This document shows positions 1-7,367 of a stretch of DNA of 17,719 nucleotides, in pieces. Both the position numbers and the translations under genes were made by a program. This DNA comes from JBBROH01 sp038229595 (GTDB lineage: Bacteria; Chloroflexota; Chloroflexia; QHBQ01): positions 1 through 17,719 of the forward strand of contig JBBROH010000074.1 in NCBI GenBank assembly GCA_038229595.1, written 5' to 3'. Position 1 is the first letter of the stretch. Every line of letters begins with the position of its first letter. The notes beneath the pieces are model-generated. The model was not told where the DNA came from. It saw only the letters and a program-made list of their open reading frames with translations, and did no database searches.

Positions 1-471
1 ACGCGCACCGGCTGGGCCGCCGCTACTTGGCCTGAACGGACGGTCTCCTTGTGGGCGATCCCCCTGGGGACGGAAGGGACGATCCCCCTGCGGCCTGTCA
101 CCCTGGGGACGGAAGGGACGATCCCCTTGAGGCCTGTCACCCTGCGGACGGAATGGGCGATCCCCCTGCGGCCTGTCACCTTGGGGACGGGGAGGGCGAT
201 CTCCTTGTGGGCGATCCCCCTGGGGACGGAATGGGCGCGCACCGGCTGGGCCGCCGCTACTTGGCCTGAACGGACGATCCCCCTGCGGCCTGTCACCCTG
301 GGGACGGAATGGGCGATCCCCCTGCGGCCTGTCACCCTGGGGACGGAATGGGCGCGCACCGGCTGGGCCGCCGCTACTTGGCCTAAACGGACGATCCCCT
401 TGTGGCCTGTCGCCTTGTGGACGGGGAGGGCGATCTCCTTGTGGGCGATCCCCCTGCGGACGGAAGGGGCG
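1..471 (-). repeat. 39-bp tandem repeat array (13-codon units)
   Basis: A 39-bp unit is repeated at least twelve times and continues past the left edge. The landmark GATCCCC falls at 81, 120 and 159, then at 276 and 315, and again at 393, always on a 39-bp lattice. The blocks containing CGCTACTTGG lie 117 and 234 bp apart, that is 3 and 6 units. Two apparent spacings of 15 and 63 bp add up to 78 bp, so nothing is off register. Unit order on the minus strand is A B S A A S A B A A A S, where A has PFRPQGD, B has PPRPQGD and S has the SSGGPAGA block. DNA identity between units is high, which implies recent duplication or slippage within a coding region. Confidence 0.9.
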
Positions 472-606
472 CACCCCCGGTTGTGGCCCACTGCTGGGGC
501 GGAAGGGGCGCGCACCGCCGCTGCTGGGGCGGCTGGGGCGGCCACCCTCCGGGCCGTGGTTGCGCGGGCGGGAAGGACGGTTGGGGGCCTGGTCATCTTG
601 TGGCAT
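1..606 (-). CDS. Arg/Pro-rich 13-residue-repeat protein, N-terminal part (runs off left edge)
   Basis: The minus strand reads open from an ATG at 606-604 to the window edge, exactly 202 codons with no stop. The protein starts MPQDDQAPNRPSRPRNHG. From residue 46 it becomes twelve consecutive 13-residue units: RPFRPQGDRPQGD, the variant RPPRPQGDRPQGD, or RPFRPSSGGPAGA. Residues 33-45 are a degenerate unit. It is rich in Arg, Pro, Gln, Gly and Asp, has no hydrophobic core, and is surely disordered. The start is well supported: an in-frame TGA lies three codons upstream, AAGGAG sits 10 bases before the ATG, and a strong promoter lies just upstream. The folded part is outside the window, so its function is not visible. 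Similar Arg/Gly/Asp/Pro tails occur on RNA-binding enzymes such as RluB-type pseudouridine synthases and DEAD-box helicases, so such a partner is a guess. The amphipathic composition and strict phase make this strand far more protein-like than the plus-strand frames. Confidence 0.8.
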   Translation of the reverse strand, partial: MPQDDQAPNRPSRPRNHGPEGGRPSRPSSGGARPFRPSSGPQPGVRPFRPQGDRPQGDRPPRPQGDRPQGDRPFRPSSGGPAGARPFRPQGDRPQGDRPFRPQGDRPQGDRPFRPSSGGPAGARPFRPQGDRPQGDRPPRPQGDRPQGDRPFRPQGDRPQGDRPFRPQGDRPQGDRPFRPQGDRPQGDRPFRPSSGGPAGAR

Positions 607-632
607 TGCTGGTCATCTCCTTAATCTGTCTA

Positions 633-661
633 ATTATACCGAATAGGAGGGCCGCTGTCAC
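633..661 (-). promoter_or_regulatory. Sigma-70-type promoter of the repeat-protein gene
   Basis: On the minus strand, GTGACA (656-661, five of six matches to TTGACA) is followed by a 17-base spacer and a perfect TATAAT (633-638). The expected start of transcription is near 626, giving a leader of about 20 bases that carries the AAGGAG ribosome site. Confidence 0.75.
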
Positions 662-724
662 TATGTTTAGGGCAAGCATCACCTCTATGATTGGATAAAA
701 CCTTATGCTGCTGCGGTCGGGCTT

Positions 725-770
725 GCTTGGTGGCAAGGCCAGCCGTAGCTCTGCCCCGTCGCCACCAGGC
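725..770. promoter_or_regulatory. Inverted repeat between divergent promoters
   Basis: GCTTGGTGGC (725-734) can pair with GCCACCAGGC (761-770) over 10 bp with one G-T pair and a 26-base loop. A competing perfect 7-bp pairing exists between GCCAGCC (738-744) and GGCTGGC (768-774). The repeat covers the -35 area of the plus-strand promoter at 784-792, so it could be an operator or an RNA hairpin. Which of these it is cannot be told from sequence. Confidence 0.4.
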
Positions 771-783
771 TGGCGATCAAGTA

Positions 784-792
784 TGTTATAAT
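784..792 (+). promoter_or_regulatory. Extended -10 promoter, probably giving a leaderless mRNA
   Basis: TG-T-TATAAT (784-792) is an extended -10 element with a perfect TATAAT at 787-792. No TTGACA-like element lies 16-18 bases upstream. The ATG of the ligase-like gene at 799 is only six bases past the -10, where transcription would be expected to begin. No ribosome binding site precedes this ATG, so the transcript is probably leaderless. Confidence 0.65.
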
Positions 793-798
793 TAGCCT

Positions 799-2406
799 AT
801 GATCGGAGAACGTGCGCGCCAGCCTCACAGTGCAAGCAGCGGCCCCTCCCGCTATCTCCTGCCGCTTGGCTTGCTGGGGGCGGCTGCTCTCGGCCTGGGC
901 GGCGGCCTTGCCGTCAGCCTCGGCAACCCGCTGATCCCCTTCGCGCTGATCGCGGGGCTGTTGGCGATCCCTTTGCTGCTAGCGGCGGGTATCCAGCGGT
1001 TGATTGTGGCGGCGGCGGTGGTAGCTGTGCTGCTGCCCTTTGCCACCCTGCCGATCAAGCTGATCATCACCCCTGCACTCTTGGAGATCGTCCTCCTCTT
1101 TCTCTACGCGGTCTGGCTGGCGCGGCTGCTGCGCGGCGGCGGGCTGAACGCTTCGCCCGTCCACTTGCCGCTGCTGATCTTTGTCGCCCTCAGCCTGTTC
1201 TCCCTGATCCTCAACTCGCCGCGCATCAGCGGTGATGAGGCGACCAGCGTCGTCCACAATTACTTTCGGTTGCTGCTCGGCATCATCCTTTTCTACGCCG
1301 TGGTGAGCAGCGTCAACTACGCGCAGGCGAAGCAGCTAGCCCGTTGCCTGATCCTGGCCGGTGGCGCGGCTGGTGCGCTAGGCCTGGGGCTGTGGGCCTT
1401 GCCCGACAGCCTGGCAGAGCGGCTGCTGCGTGGGCTGAAGGTGGTCGGCTATCCTACCGACAAGGTGATCCGCTATGTCGAGGACAACCCGGCAAAGGGG
1501 GAGCGGGCGATTGGCACCTCGGTTGACCCCAATAGCTACGCTGGGATGCTGGTGGTCGTCTTCACTCTCGCCCTCAGCCAACTGCTGGCGAAGAAGGAGC
1601 AGCGGTTGCTGCCCCAGTGGTTGCTGCTGGCCTGCACTGGGGCCAGTGGTCTCGCCCTGCTACTGACCCAGAGCCGCTCGGTCTGGATCGGGGCGGCGGC
1701 GGCGGCTCTGTTCCTTGCACTGGTGCGCTATCGGCGGCTGTTCCTCTACGGCGGGTTGGGCCTGGTCGCGGTGTTCGGCCTGGGTGTTGGCGGCAAGTAC
1801 CTAGCCCGCCTGCAAGAGGGGTTGGCCTTTCAAGACCCCGCCCAGGTGATGCGCCTCAACGAGTACCGCAATGCCTTCGATATCATCCAGCGTTACCCCT
1901 ACTTCGGGGTGGGCTTCGGGCGCAGCGGCGAACTGACCCTCACTACCGGGGTTAGCAGCGTCTACCTGACGATAGCCACGCGCATGGGGCTGATCGGCCT
2001 GGCTAGCTTCGCCTTCGTCTTCTTCGCCTTCTTCGCCTACGTGCTGCCCCGCCTGCGGAGTAGAGCGGCAACCAACACCATCCCCAATCCCAATCGCCAA
2101 CCCAACCTTCCCCCACAAGCAAATAGTGGGTCGGATAGGGAGGTGGCCCGTACCCTCCTACTGGGGTTGGTAGCGGCAGTGATCGGGGCATTGGTGGTGG
2201 GTCTACCCGACCACTATTACTTTAATATCGAGTTCCCGCACATGAGCGCGCTACTCTGGCTGTACATAGGGCTGGCAGTGGTGTTGGCGAAGGCGGTGGA
2301 CGGTTTCGCACAAAGGAGCAACGATGGAACTGGACATAGACGCGATCATGAGGACGATCCCGCACCGCTACCCCTTCCTGCTGCTAGATCGGGTGGTCGA
2401 ACTTGA
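799..2406 (+). CDS. O-antigen ligase/polymerase-family (Wzy_C) membrane protein
   Basis: A 535-residue polytopic membrane protein with roughly ten to twelve hydrophobic segments between residues 18 and 505. Features typical of the O-antigen ligase family (Wzy_C) include GTSVDPNSYAG at about 239-249 before a membrane segment, QSRSVWIG near 288, and a periplasmic-type segment ending YPYFGVGFGRSG near 364-375. Family members join or polymerise undecaprenyl-linked glycans on the outer face of the membrane. In a Chloroflexota-like cell without LPS the product would be another surface polysaccharide, so the substrate is unknown. The two glycosyltransferases downstream fit that role. The ATG at 799 has no ribosome site but lies just after a -10 box. 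The last 28 residues are polar and encoded inside fabZ in another frame, so they are probably a read-on tail. Confidence 0.8.
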   Translation: MIGERARQPHSASSGPSRYLLPLGLLGAAALGLGGGLAVSLGNPLIPFALIAGLLAIPLLLAAGIQRLIVAAAVVAVLLPFATLPIKLIITPALLEIVLLFLYAVWLARLLRGGGLNASPVHLPLLIFVALSLFSLILNSPRISGDEATSVVHNYFRLLLGIILFYAVVSSVNYAQAKQLARCLILAGGAAGALGLGLWALPDSLAERLLRGLKVVGYPTDKVIRYVEDNPAKGERAIGTSVDPNSYAGMLVVVFTLALSQLLAKKEQRLLPQWLLLACTGASGLALLLTQSRSVWIGAAAAALFLALVRYRRLFLYGGLGLVAVFGLGVGGKYLARLQEGLAFQDPAQVMRLNEYRNAFDIIQRYPYFGVGFGRSGELTLTTGVSSVYLTIATRMGLIGLASFAFVFFAFFAYVLPRLRSRAATNTIPNPNRQPNLPPQANSGSDREVARTLLLGLVAAVIGALVVGLPDHYYFNIEFPHMSALLWLYIGLAVVLAKAVDGFAQRSNDGTGHRRDHEDDPAPLPLPAARSGGRT

Positions 2407-2761
2407 GCCGGGCAAGCGGGCAGTGGGGATCAAGAATGTCAGCGCGAACGAGCCGTTCTTCCAGGGCCACTTCCCCCACTACCCGCTGATGCCGGGCGTG
2501 CTGATCCTGGAGGCGATGGCCCAGGTTGCGTCGGTGATCGTCCAGGTGCAGCCTGAACACCAGGGTAAGCTGGGGGTCTTCACTGGCATAGACAACGCCC
2601 GCTTCAAGCGGCAGGTGCGGCCCGGCGATACTCTGCGCCTGGAAGTGACGATCACCCGCGTGCGCCTGCCGATGGCGACTGCCAGCGGCGAAGCGACGGT
2701 GAATGGTGAACTCGCCTGCCGTGCTGACCTGATGTTTGCCTTGACCGACGTGCAACCCTGA
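2324..2761 (+). CDS. fabZ: 3-hydroxyacyl-[acyl-carrier-protein] dehydratase FabZ
   Basis: FabZ dehydrates 3-hydroxyacyl-ACP to trans-2-enoyl-ACP in the cytosolic type II fatty acid synthesis cycle. The 145-residue hotdog-fold protein has the family length and motifs: IPHRYPFLLLDRV at 12-24 and FFQGHFPHYPLMPGVLILEAMAQ-type core at 45-67, with the catalytic histidine at 49 and glutamate at 63. The start is secure: AAAGGAG (2312-2318) lies five bases before the ATG. The gene begins 83 bases inside the ligase-like gene upstream, in a different frame, and is followed 45 bases later by the CPBP proteases. No other fatty acid synthesis or lipid A genes are visible nearby, so this is an isolated copy rather than part of an lpx or fab cluster. 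Confidence 0.95.
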   Translation: MELDIDAIMRTIPHRYPFLLLDRVVELEPGKRAVGIKNVSANEPFFQGHFPHYPLMPGVLILEAMAQVASVIVQVQPEHQGKLGVFTGIDNARFKRQVRPGDTLRLEVTITRVRLPMATASGEATVNGELACRADLMFALTDVQP

Positions 2762-2806
2762 CCCTAGCAGAGTGATGGCAGCATATAGAGAGCGGAGAGC
2801 AACTAG

Positions 2807-3883
2807 ATGTACCAACCCTATAACGAGCAGCAATACGCTCCAGCCACAGTCGACCCTCAGCGACCGCCCACCCGCACCCAGGCTTATGGTCTGTTCCTTA
2901 CCGTGCTGGTGCTGAACGTGATCGGGCAGTCGCTGGTGACAGTGCTGCTGACGGTGATCTTCGGTCAGCGGGCCACCGACTCGGCCCCAATCACGATGAT
3001 CACCGTTGTCTTCAGCGAGATACTCTTTATCGCCCTGCCCGTGATCGTCTTCTGTCGCGCCTTCGGCTACGATCTGCGGGCCACCCTGCACCTGCACCCC
3101 ACCACTTGGCGGGCGGCAGGCTTGAGTATCCTGATCGCCTTCCTCGCCTGGCCGCTGGCGGTCAGCCTGGGTAACATTACCGAGATCGTGCTGGGCGGTC
3201 TGTTCGGGCGGCTACCCGACCTGGTGCCGCCACCGCAAAGCGGCCTGGAGGCGATCCTCTACTTGCCGGTGCTATCCCTGCCAGCAGCATTGTGTGAGGA
3301 GCTACTCAACCGCGGCGTGCTACAAAGGACGTTTGAGCGGCAGGGCTGGGTGCGTACCGTGCTGGTGGTCGGCCTTTTCTTTGGTGTGTTCCACCTGGGG
3401 TTGCGACCACTGCTCTACACCGCGCTGCTGGGCGGCATCCTCGCCTTCGTCGTCTACCGTACAGGCTCGATCTTCAACTCGATGCTCGCTCACGGCTTCT
3501 TCAACTCGATCAGTGCGGTGCTGCTGCTAGTAGACTACTTCGGGGCCACCAACGCGCAGCCCGATGCGACCCAGGGGGCGACAAATCTGGGCGACCTGTT
3601 CCCCCCTGTCTTCCTCGCCCTGCTGGCGGTCGCCACCCCCCTGCTCTACCTCGCCCTGCGCGCTCTCCCGCGTGGCCCGCACTCGGCAGAGGCCCAGAAC
3701 GCAGGGCTGAAGAAAGTAGAGGCCGCTGGGCAGCAACCGGCCAAGCCTGGCCCGACCAGCGTCACCAACAGCTTCGGCAGCGAACTGGTGATGCTCGTGT
3801 TGATCGGCTTGCTGTTTGCCGCTCTTGCCTTGGCCGAAGTGTTCTTGCGCCTGAACCCCCAACTGCTGCGCCTGGGTAGCTGA
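2807..3883 (+). CDS. CPBP-family intramembrane metalloprotease (copy 1)
   Basis: A 358-residue membrane protein of the CPBP/ABI family (the Rce1-like, CAAX-protease-related fold). The three signature motifs are present: EELLNR with E164, E165 and R169; FGVFH with H196; and HGFFN with H229 and N233. These glutamates and histidines form the predicted metal and catalytic site inside the membrane. There are about eight hydrophobic segments, with a short Pro/Gln-rich N-terminal tail. After the protease core an extra linker (about 283-318) and a final C-terminal membrane segment (about 325-345) follow. GGAGAG (2794-2799) sits seven bases before the ATG. Bacterial members process peptides or membrane proteins or protect against bacteriocins. 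The substrate here is unknown and no small peptide gene is visible beside it. Confidence 0.88.
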   Translation: MYQPYNEQQYAPATVDPQRPPTRTQAYGLFLTVLVLNVIGQSLVTVLLTVIFGQRATDSAPITMITVVFSEILFIALPVIVFCRAFGYDLRATLHLHPTTWRAAGLSILIAFLAWPLAVSLGNITEIVLGGLFGRLPDLVPPPQSGLEAILYLPVLSLPAALCEELLNRGVLQRTFERQGWVRTVLVVGLFFGVFHLGLRPLLYTALLGGILAFVVYRTGSIFNSMLAHGFFNSISAVLLLVDYFGATNAQPDATQGATNLGDLFPPVFLALLAVATPLLYLALRALPRGPHSAEAQNAGLKKVEAAGQQPAKPGPTSVTNSFGSELVMLVLIGLLFAALALAEVFLRLNPQLLRLGS

Positions 3884-4956
3884 TGAGTGAGCCGCAATCG
3901 CCACCCTCTATCTTGCCCGTGCCTGCTGCTGTGCTGCTACCCACGCCCGATCTGGCGAAGGAGGCCGCGTCGCGCCGCCCAACGCGGGCGCAGGCCCTCG
4001 CCCTCTTTCTCCTTGTGCTGCTCGGCTTCCAGTTCGGTGCCTACCTGATCATCTGGTTCCTGCGCCTGTTCTTCAAGCTGAATAGCAACTGGGTAATGCC
4101 GATCAACGACCTGGCCCAGGTGCTATTTATTGCCGTCCCCAGCCTGCTGTTCTGCCTGCTCTTTCGCTACGACCTGCGCTCGACCCTGAGCCTCTACCCC
4201 ACTAGCTGGAAGGGGGTGGGCCTGAGCGTGCTGATCGGCTTGAGCGTCTGGCTGCCAGCCAACTTCATCGCGGTGCTGTTCAACCTGTTGCTAGAGCAGC
4301 TTGGCCCGGTCGCCCCGCAACTGCCCAGCCCCAGCAATCAGTTTCAAGCACTACTCTACCTGCCCTCGGTGATCCTGGTGCCAGCAGTCTGCGAGGAGTT
4401 GCTCAATCGTGGTGTCCTGCAACGAGCTTTCGGCGGGCGTGGGCTGCTCCGCACGGTAAGTAGCATTGCCATCCTCTTTGGCGTGTTCCATCTGGGGGTC
4501 AGCACTCTCGTCTACACCACGATCCTTGGCGGTGTGCTGGCCTACGTCGTCTATCAGACTGGCTCGCTCTACAACTCGATGATTGTCCATGCTACTGCCA
4601 ACGCGGTCAGTACCGTGCTGCTAGTTGGCTCCTACTTCTTCAGTGCGCCAAAGCAGGCCATCTCGCTCGACAAAGCACCTGCGCCGAGCGCGCTCGCCAA
4701 CAGCGACAACACGGGTGCGGGCTTGCTCGGTTTCGCAATCCTGATCCTGATCCCGATCAGCTACCAGGTGCTGCGCCGCGCCCTCCGCGCCCTGCCGCTC
4801 GGCCCGCACGCAGAGGCCGCCAGCCAGCCCGCCCCGCAAGCGAAGCAGAGCCGCCGCCAGGGGCTGGCCGAAGTGCTGGTCACAGCCCTGGTCGGGATCG
4901 TGTTCGCCGTATTTGCTGCCTACGAGCTGTACGCCATCCTCTACCCGCGTGCTTAG
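3883..4956 (+). CDS. CPBP-family intramembrane metalloprotease (copy 2)
   Basis: A 357-residue paralogue of the gene upstream with the same architecture: Pro-rich N-terminal tail, protease core, linker and a terminal membrane segment. Its motifs are EELLNR (E171, E172, R176), FGVFH (H203) and HATAN (H236, N240), so all predicted catalytic residues are kept. The ATG at 3883 shares its A with the TGA of copy 1, which points to translational coupling. The two copies share blocks such as CEELLNRGVLQR and LYPTSWKG/LHPTTWRA but are clearly diverged elsewhere, so the duplication is old. The next gene starts three bases after this stop. Function beyond the family is not evident; a linked role in processing or exporting envelope proteins is a guess from context. 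Confidence 0.88.
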   Translation: MSEPQSPPSILPVPAAVLLPTPDLAKEAASRRPTRAQALALFLLVLLGFQFGAYLIIWFLRLFFKLNSNWVMPINDLAQVLFIAVPSLLFCLLFRYDLRSTLSLYPTSWKGVGLSVLIGLSVWLPANFIAVLFNLLLEQLGPVAPQLPSPSNQFQALLYLPSVILVPAVCEELLNRGVLQRAFGGRGLLRTVSSIAILFGVFHLGVSTLVYTTILGGVLAYVVYQTGSLYNSMIVHATANAVSTVLLVGSYFFSAPKQAISLDKAPAPSALANSDNTGAGLLGFAILILIPISYQVLRRALRALPLGPHAEAASQPAPQAKQSRRQGLAEVLVTALVGIVFAVFAAYELYAILYPRA

Positions 4957-4959
4957 CCG

Positions 4960-6063
4960 ATGAGCAGCCTACGAAGGTGGGTAGTCGGCGGCGGGGCGGG
5001 ATTGCTGCGCTCTGGCCTGCGGCTGGTCGGCGTGGGGCGTGGTCAGCGGCCTGCTGCGCCGCAGCGGGTGCTGCTGCTCAAACCTTGCTGCATTGGCGAC
5101 CTGCTGTTCACCACTCCCTTGCTGGCTGCAATCAGCGAGTTCTGGCCGGGGGCGGCGGTGGATTACCTAGTGGGGCCGCACTCCCGCGCTGCCGTCCTCG
5201 GCAACCCACGCCTGAACGAAATCGTGGATGCAGGGCTGGTAGGGGCGGGTCGCTATCCCTGGCCTGCTATGCTGAAGCTGGCGGGCGCACTGCGACGGCG
5301 GGGCTATGCGGCAGCCTTCGTGCCAGATCGTTCCCCCGCCCTCGCCTTGCTTGCCCTGCTCGCCCGCATCCCCTATCGGGCTGGGCTGAACAGCAGCGGG
5401 CGTGGCCTCGGCCTTAGCGTGGCGGCCCCTGTAGACGACCGCCAGCCTCGCCACGAGGTTGAGCGTTACCTGGATGTAGCCCGCGCCGCTGGCCTGCCCC
5501 TGCCCAGCCAACCGAGGCTAGAATACTACCCCGGCGCACAGGCAATGGAGCAGGCGGCGGCTCTGCTGGGCGAACTAGGGTTGGGCAGCCGCCCGCTGAT
5601 TACCCTCAATCCTGCTGGCGGGGTCAATCCTGGCACGGTGCTGAAGGAGAAGCGGTGGCCGCTAGCCGCCTGGCGTGCGCTTCTACCCAGGCTGGCTGCG
5701 CTGGCCGACGTGCTGGTGATCGGCGGCCAAGCTGACCTTGCGTTGGCGGCGGCTGTCACTGCCGAACTGCCCGCCCACAACGTCGCGGGCCGCCTCGACC
5801 TGGCCGCTACTGGCGCACTCTTTCAGCGGGCTGCCCTACACCTCGGCGGCGATACTGGCACCAGCCACCTCGCTGTGGCCTGCACCTGCCGCACTGTTGC
5901 TATCTTCGGGCCGACTAGCGTGCTACAGTACGGTCTCTACGGCCCAGCGAACCTGGTTCGCAGCCTCTACCCTGTGGGCAAGCAGGGGGGTGGCGGCCTG
6001 ACCAGCGACGTGCCGGTAGCAGGGGTCTATGCAGCGGCGCGCGAGTTGCTGGGCGATCTGTAA
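4960..6063 (+). CDS. Glycosyltransferase family 9 protein (heptosyltransferase-like), copy 1
   Basis: A 367-residue GT-B-fold enzyme resembling ADP-heptose:LPS heptosyltransferases (GT9). Visible motifs are VLLLKPCCIGDLLFTTPLL at about 37-55, the acceptor-side GD loop, and GGDTGTSHLAVA near 296-307 followed by AIFGPTS, the nucleotide-sugar side. The N-terminal 35 residues are basic and partly hydrophobic, suggesting membrane association. It starts three bases after the CPBP stop without a clear ribosome site, so it probably depends on coupling. Because no LPS genes are seen, the acceptor is more likely another cell-surface glycan; the donor sugar cannot be inferred. It likely works with the ligase-like protein and the second GT9 gene downstream. 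Confidence 0.85.
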   Translation: MSSLRRWVVGGGAGLLRSGLRLVGVGRGQRPAAPQRVLLLKPCCIGDLLFTTPLLAAISEFWPGAAVDYLVGPHSRAAVLGNPRLNEIVDAGLVGAGRYPWPAMLKLAGALRRRGYAAAFVPDRSPALALLALLARIPYRAGLNSSGRGLGLSVAAPVDDRQPRHEVERYLDVARAAGLPLPSQPRLEYYPGAQAMEQAAALLGELGLGSRPLITLNPAGGVNPGTVLKEKRWPLAAWRALLPRLAALADVLVIGGQADLALAAAVTAELPAHNVAGRLDLAATGALFQRAALHLGGDTGTSHLAVACTCRTVAIFGPTSVLQYGLYGPANLVRSLYPVGKQGGGGLTSDVPVAGVYAAARELLGDL

Positions 6064-6152
6064 AGAGGTTTGCAGAGCTGTGTAAAGCAGTTGCGTAACC
6101 TCTACCCCGCTTATGCGTATTATTGGGTAGAGACTATGCGGGGGTTAGCGCG

Positions 6153-7322
6153 ATGAGGCTGAGGGAGCAGGGTCGCAAGTGGATACTGTATGGGCTGCGG
6201 CTACTGTTCTGGCCGCGCCTCTGGCTGCAACGGCGCAGGCTGGGCCGCCTGGAGCGGGGGGAAGCAGGGCGGGTGCTGGTGATCCGCCCCGACCACCTGG
6301 GCGACTTCCTTTTTGCCACCCCCGCCCTGTTGCGCCTGCGGGCTGGCTTGCCAGAGAGTAAGATTGCGCTAGCGGTTGGCCCCTGGTCGGCGGCGGTGGC
6401 TGGGCGCAATCCTGGTGGCAGCGTGGATACTCTCTTGCAGATACCCTTCCCCGGCTTCAGCAGGCAGCCGAAAGGCGGTTGGTGGCAGCCATATCACATC
6501 CTCTGGCAGATGGCCCACGCCTTGCGGGCAGAGCAGCGGCAGCATGGTCGCTTCGCCTTCGCCCTCAATTTGCGCTTCGACTTCTGGTGGGGTGCGCTGC
6601 TCTGCCTGCTAGCCGACATCCCTGCTATTGGCTATGCCACCCCGCTCAACCGCCTGTTTACCGTGCTGTCCCTACCTTATGTCGCGGGGCGGCATGAGGT
6701 CGCGCAGAACCTGACCCTGGTGGAGGCAGCCCTACACCGCTACGCCTGCCTGCCCCTACCAGTCACCGCGCCCGACCCCTTCTTCAGCGTCAGCGAGGCC
6801 GAGCGTGCCGAGGTGGATGTGCTGCTGACCGCGCAAGGGTTGGCGGCTGGCGAGTACACTGTGATCCACCCTGGGGCTGGGCATAGTAGCAAACAGTGGC
6901 CGCCCGAACGTTGGGCCGCCGTTGCTAGCGGCCTCTTGGGGCAAGCGGCGGGCTGGCTAGTGCTGACTGGCAGCGAGGCCGAGCGCAGCCTGTGCGAAGA
7001 TGTAGCCCACGCCCTGCCAGCCAGCCAGCGTGAGCGCGTGCTGAACCTGGCAGGGATGACCAGCCTGGGCCAACTAGCCGCAGTGCTTGAGCGGGCGCGG
7101 CTGGTGCTGGGGGTGGACAGTGGCCCACTGCACCTGGCCGCAGCCTTGGGCCGCCCCACCTTGCGCCTGTTTGGGCCGAGCGATGCTGCAATCTGGGGAC
7201 CCTGGCCGCCCGGCTCTCCCCAGCATAAGGTAGTGCAGGCCGCTAGCCTGGAGCAGATTACGGCGGCTCAGGTACTACAACTCCTAGAAGCGGAGCGGGG
7301 TGTGGCACAGCCCTTGCTTTGA
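6153..7322 (+). CDS. Glycosyltransferase family 9 protein (heptosyltransferase-like), copy 2
   Basis: A 389-residue GT9 enzyme, counted from ATG 6153. It has VLVIRPDHLGDFLFATPALL at about 41-60, the segment VIHPGAGHSSKQWPPERW in the middle, and GVDSGPLHLAAALGRP near 320 followed by LFGPSDAAIWGPW, all typical of the heptosyltransferase family. The basic, aromatic N-terminus (KWILYGLRLLFWPRLWLQRRR) suggests membrane contact. I chose ATG 6153 because GGGGG lies eight bases upstream; a TTG at 6123 in the same frame would add ten residues. An 89-base gap with a TATTAT at 6118-6123 separates it from copy 1, so it may have its own weak promoter. The two copies are only distantly alike and probably add different residues to the same surface glycan. 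Confidence 0.85.
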   Translation: MRLREQGRKWILYGLRLLFWPRLWLQRRRLGRLERGEAGRVLVIRPDHLGDFLFATPALLRLRAGLPESKIALAVGPWSAAVAGRNPGGSVDTLLQIPFPGFSRQPKGGWWQPYHILWQMAHALRAEQRQHGRFAFALNLRFDFWWGALLCLLADIPAIGYATPLNRLFTVLSLPYVAGRHEVAQNLTLVEAALHRYACLPLPVTAPDPFFSVSEAERAEVDVLLTAQGLAAGEYTVIHPGAGHSSKQWPPERWAAVASGLLGQAAGWLVLTGSEAERSLCEDVAHALPASQRERVLNLAGMTSLGQLAAVLERARLVLGVDSGPLHLAAALGRPTLRLFGPSDAAIWGPWPPGSPQHKVVQAASLEQITAAQVLQLLEAERGVAQPLL

Positions 7323-7367
7323 GCTTAGCGTAAGGTAGTCTAATTAGCACAAGTATAGAGGGCAGTG

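Noticed and set aside
1..471. CRISPR array
   Set aside because: The repeats are directly adjacent with no unique spacers and are in coding phase, so this is a tandem coding repeat.
49..624. Plus-strand 191-residue frame over the repeat array (and a second frame from 51)
   Set aside because: A repeat unit of 39 bp (a multiple of three) keeps several frames open at once. This frame has no ribosome site or promoter, whereas the minus-strand frame has both and a protein-like composition.
2384..3097. 237-codon minus-strand frame
   Set aside because: It lies antisense to fabZ and the first CPBP gene, both of which have clear family motifs and ribosome sites; it is a shadow frame in high-GC DNA.
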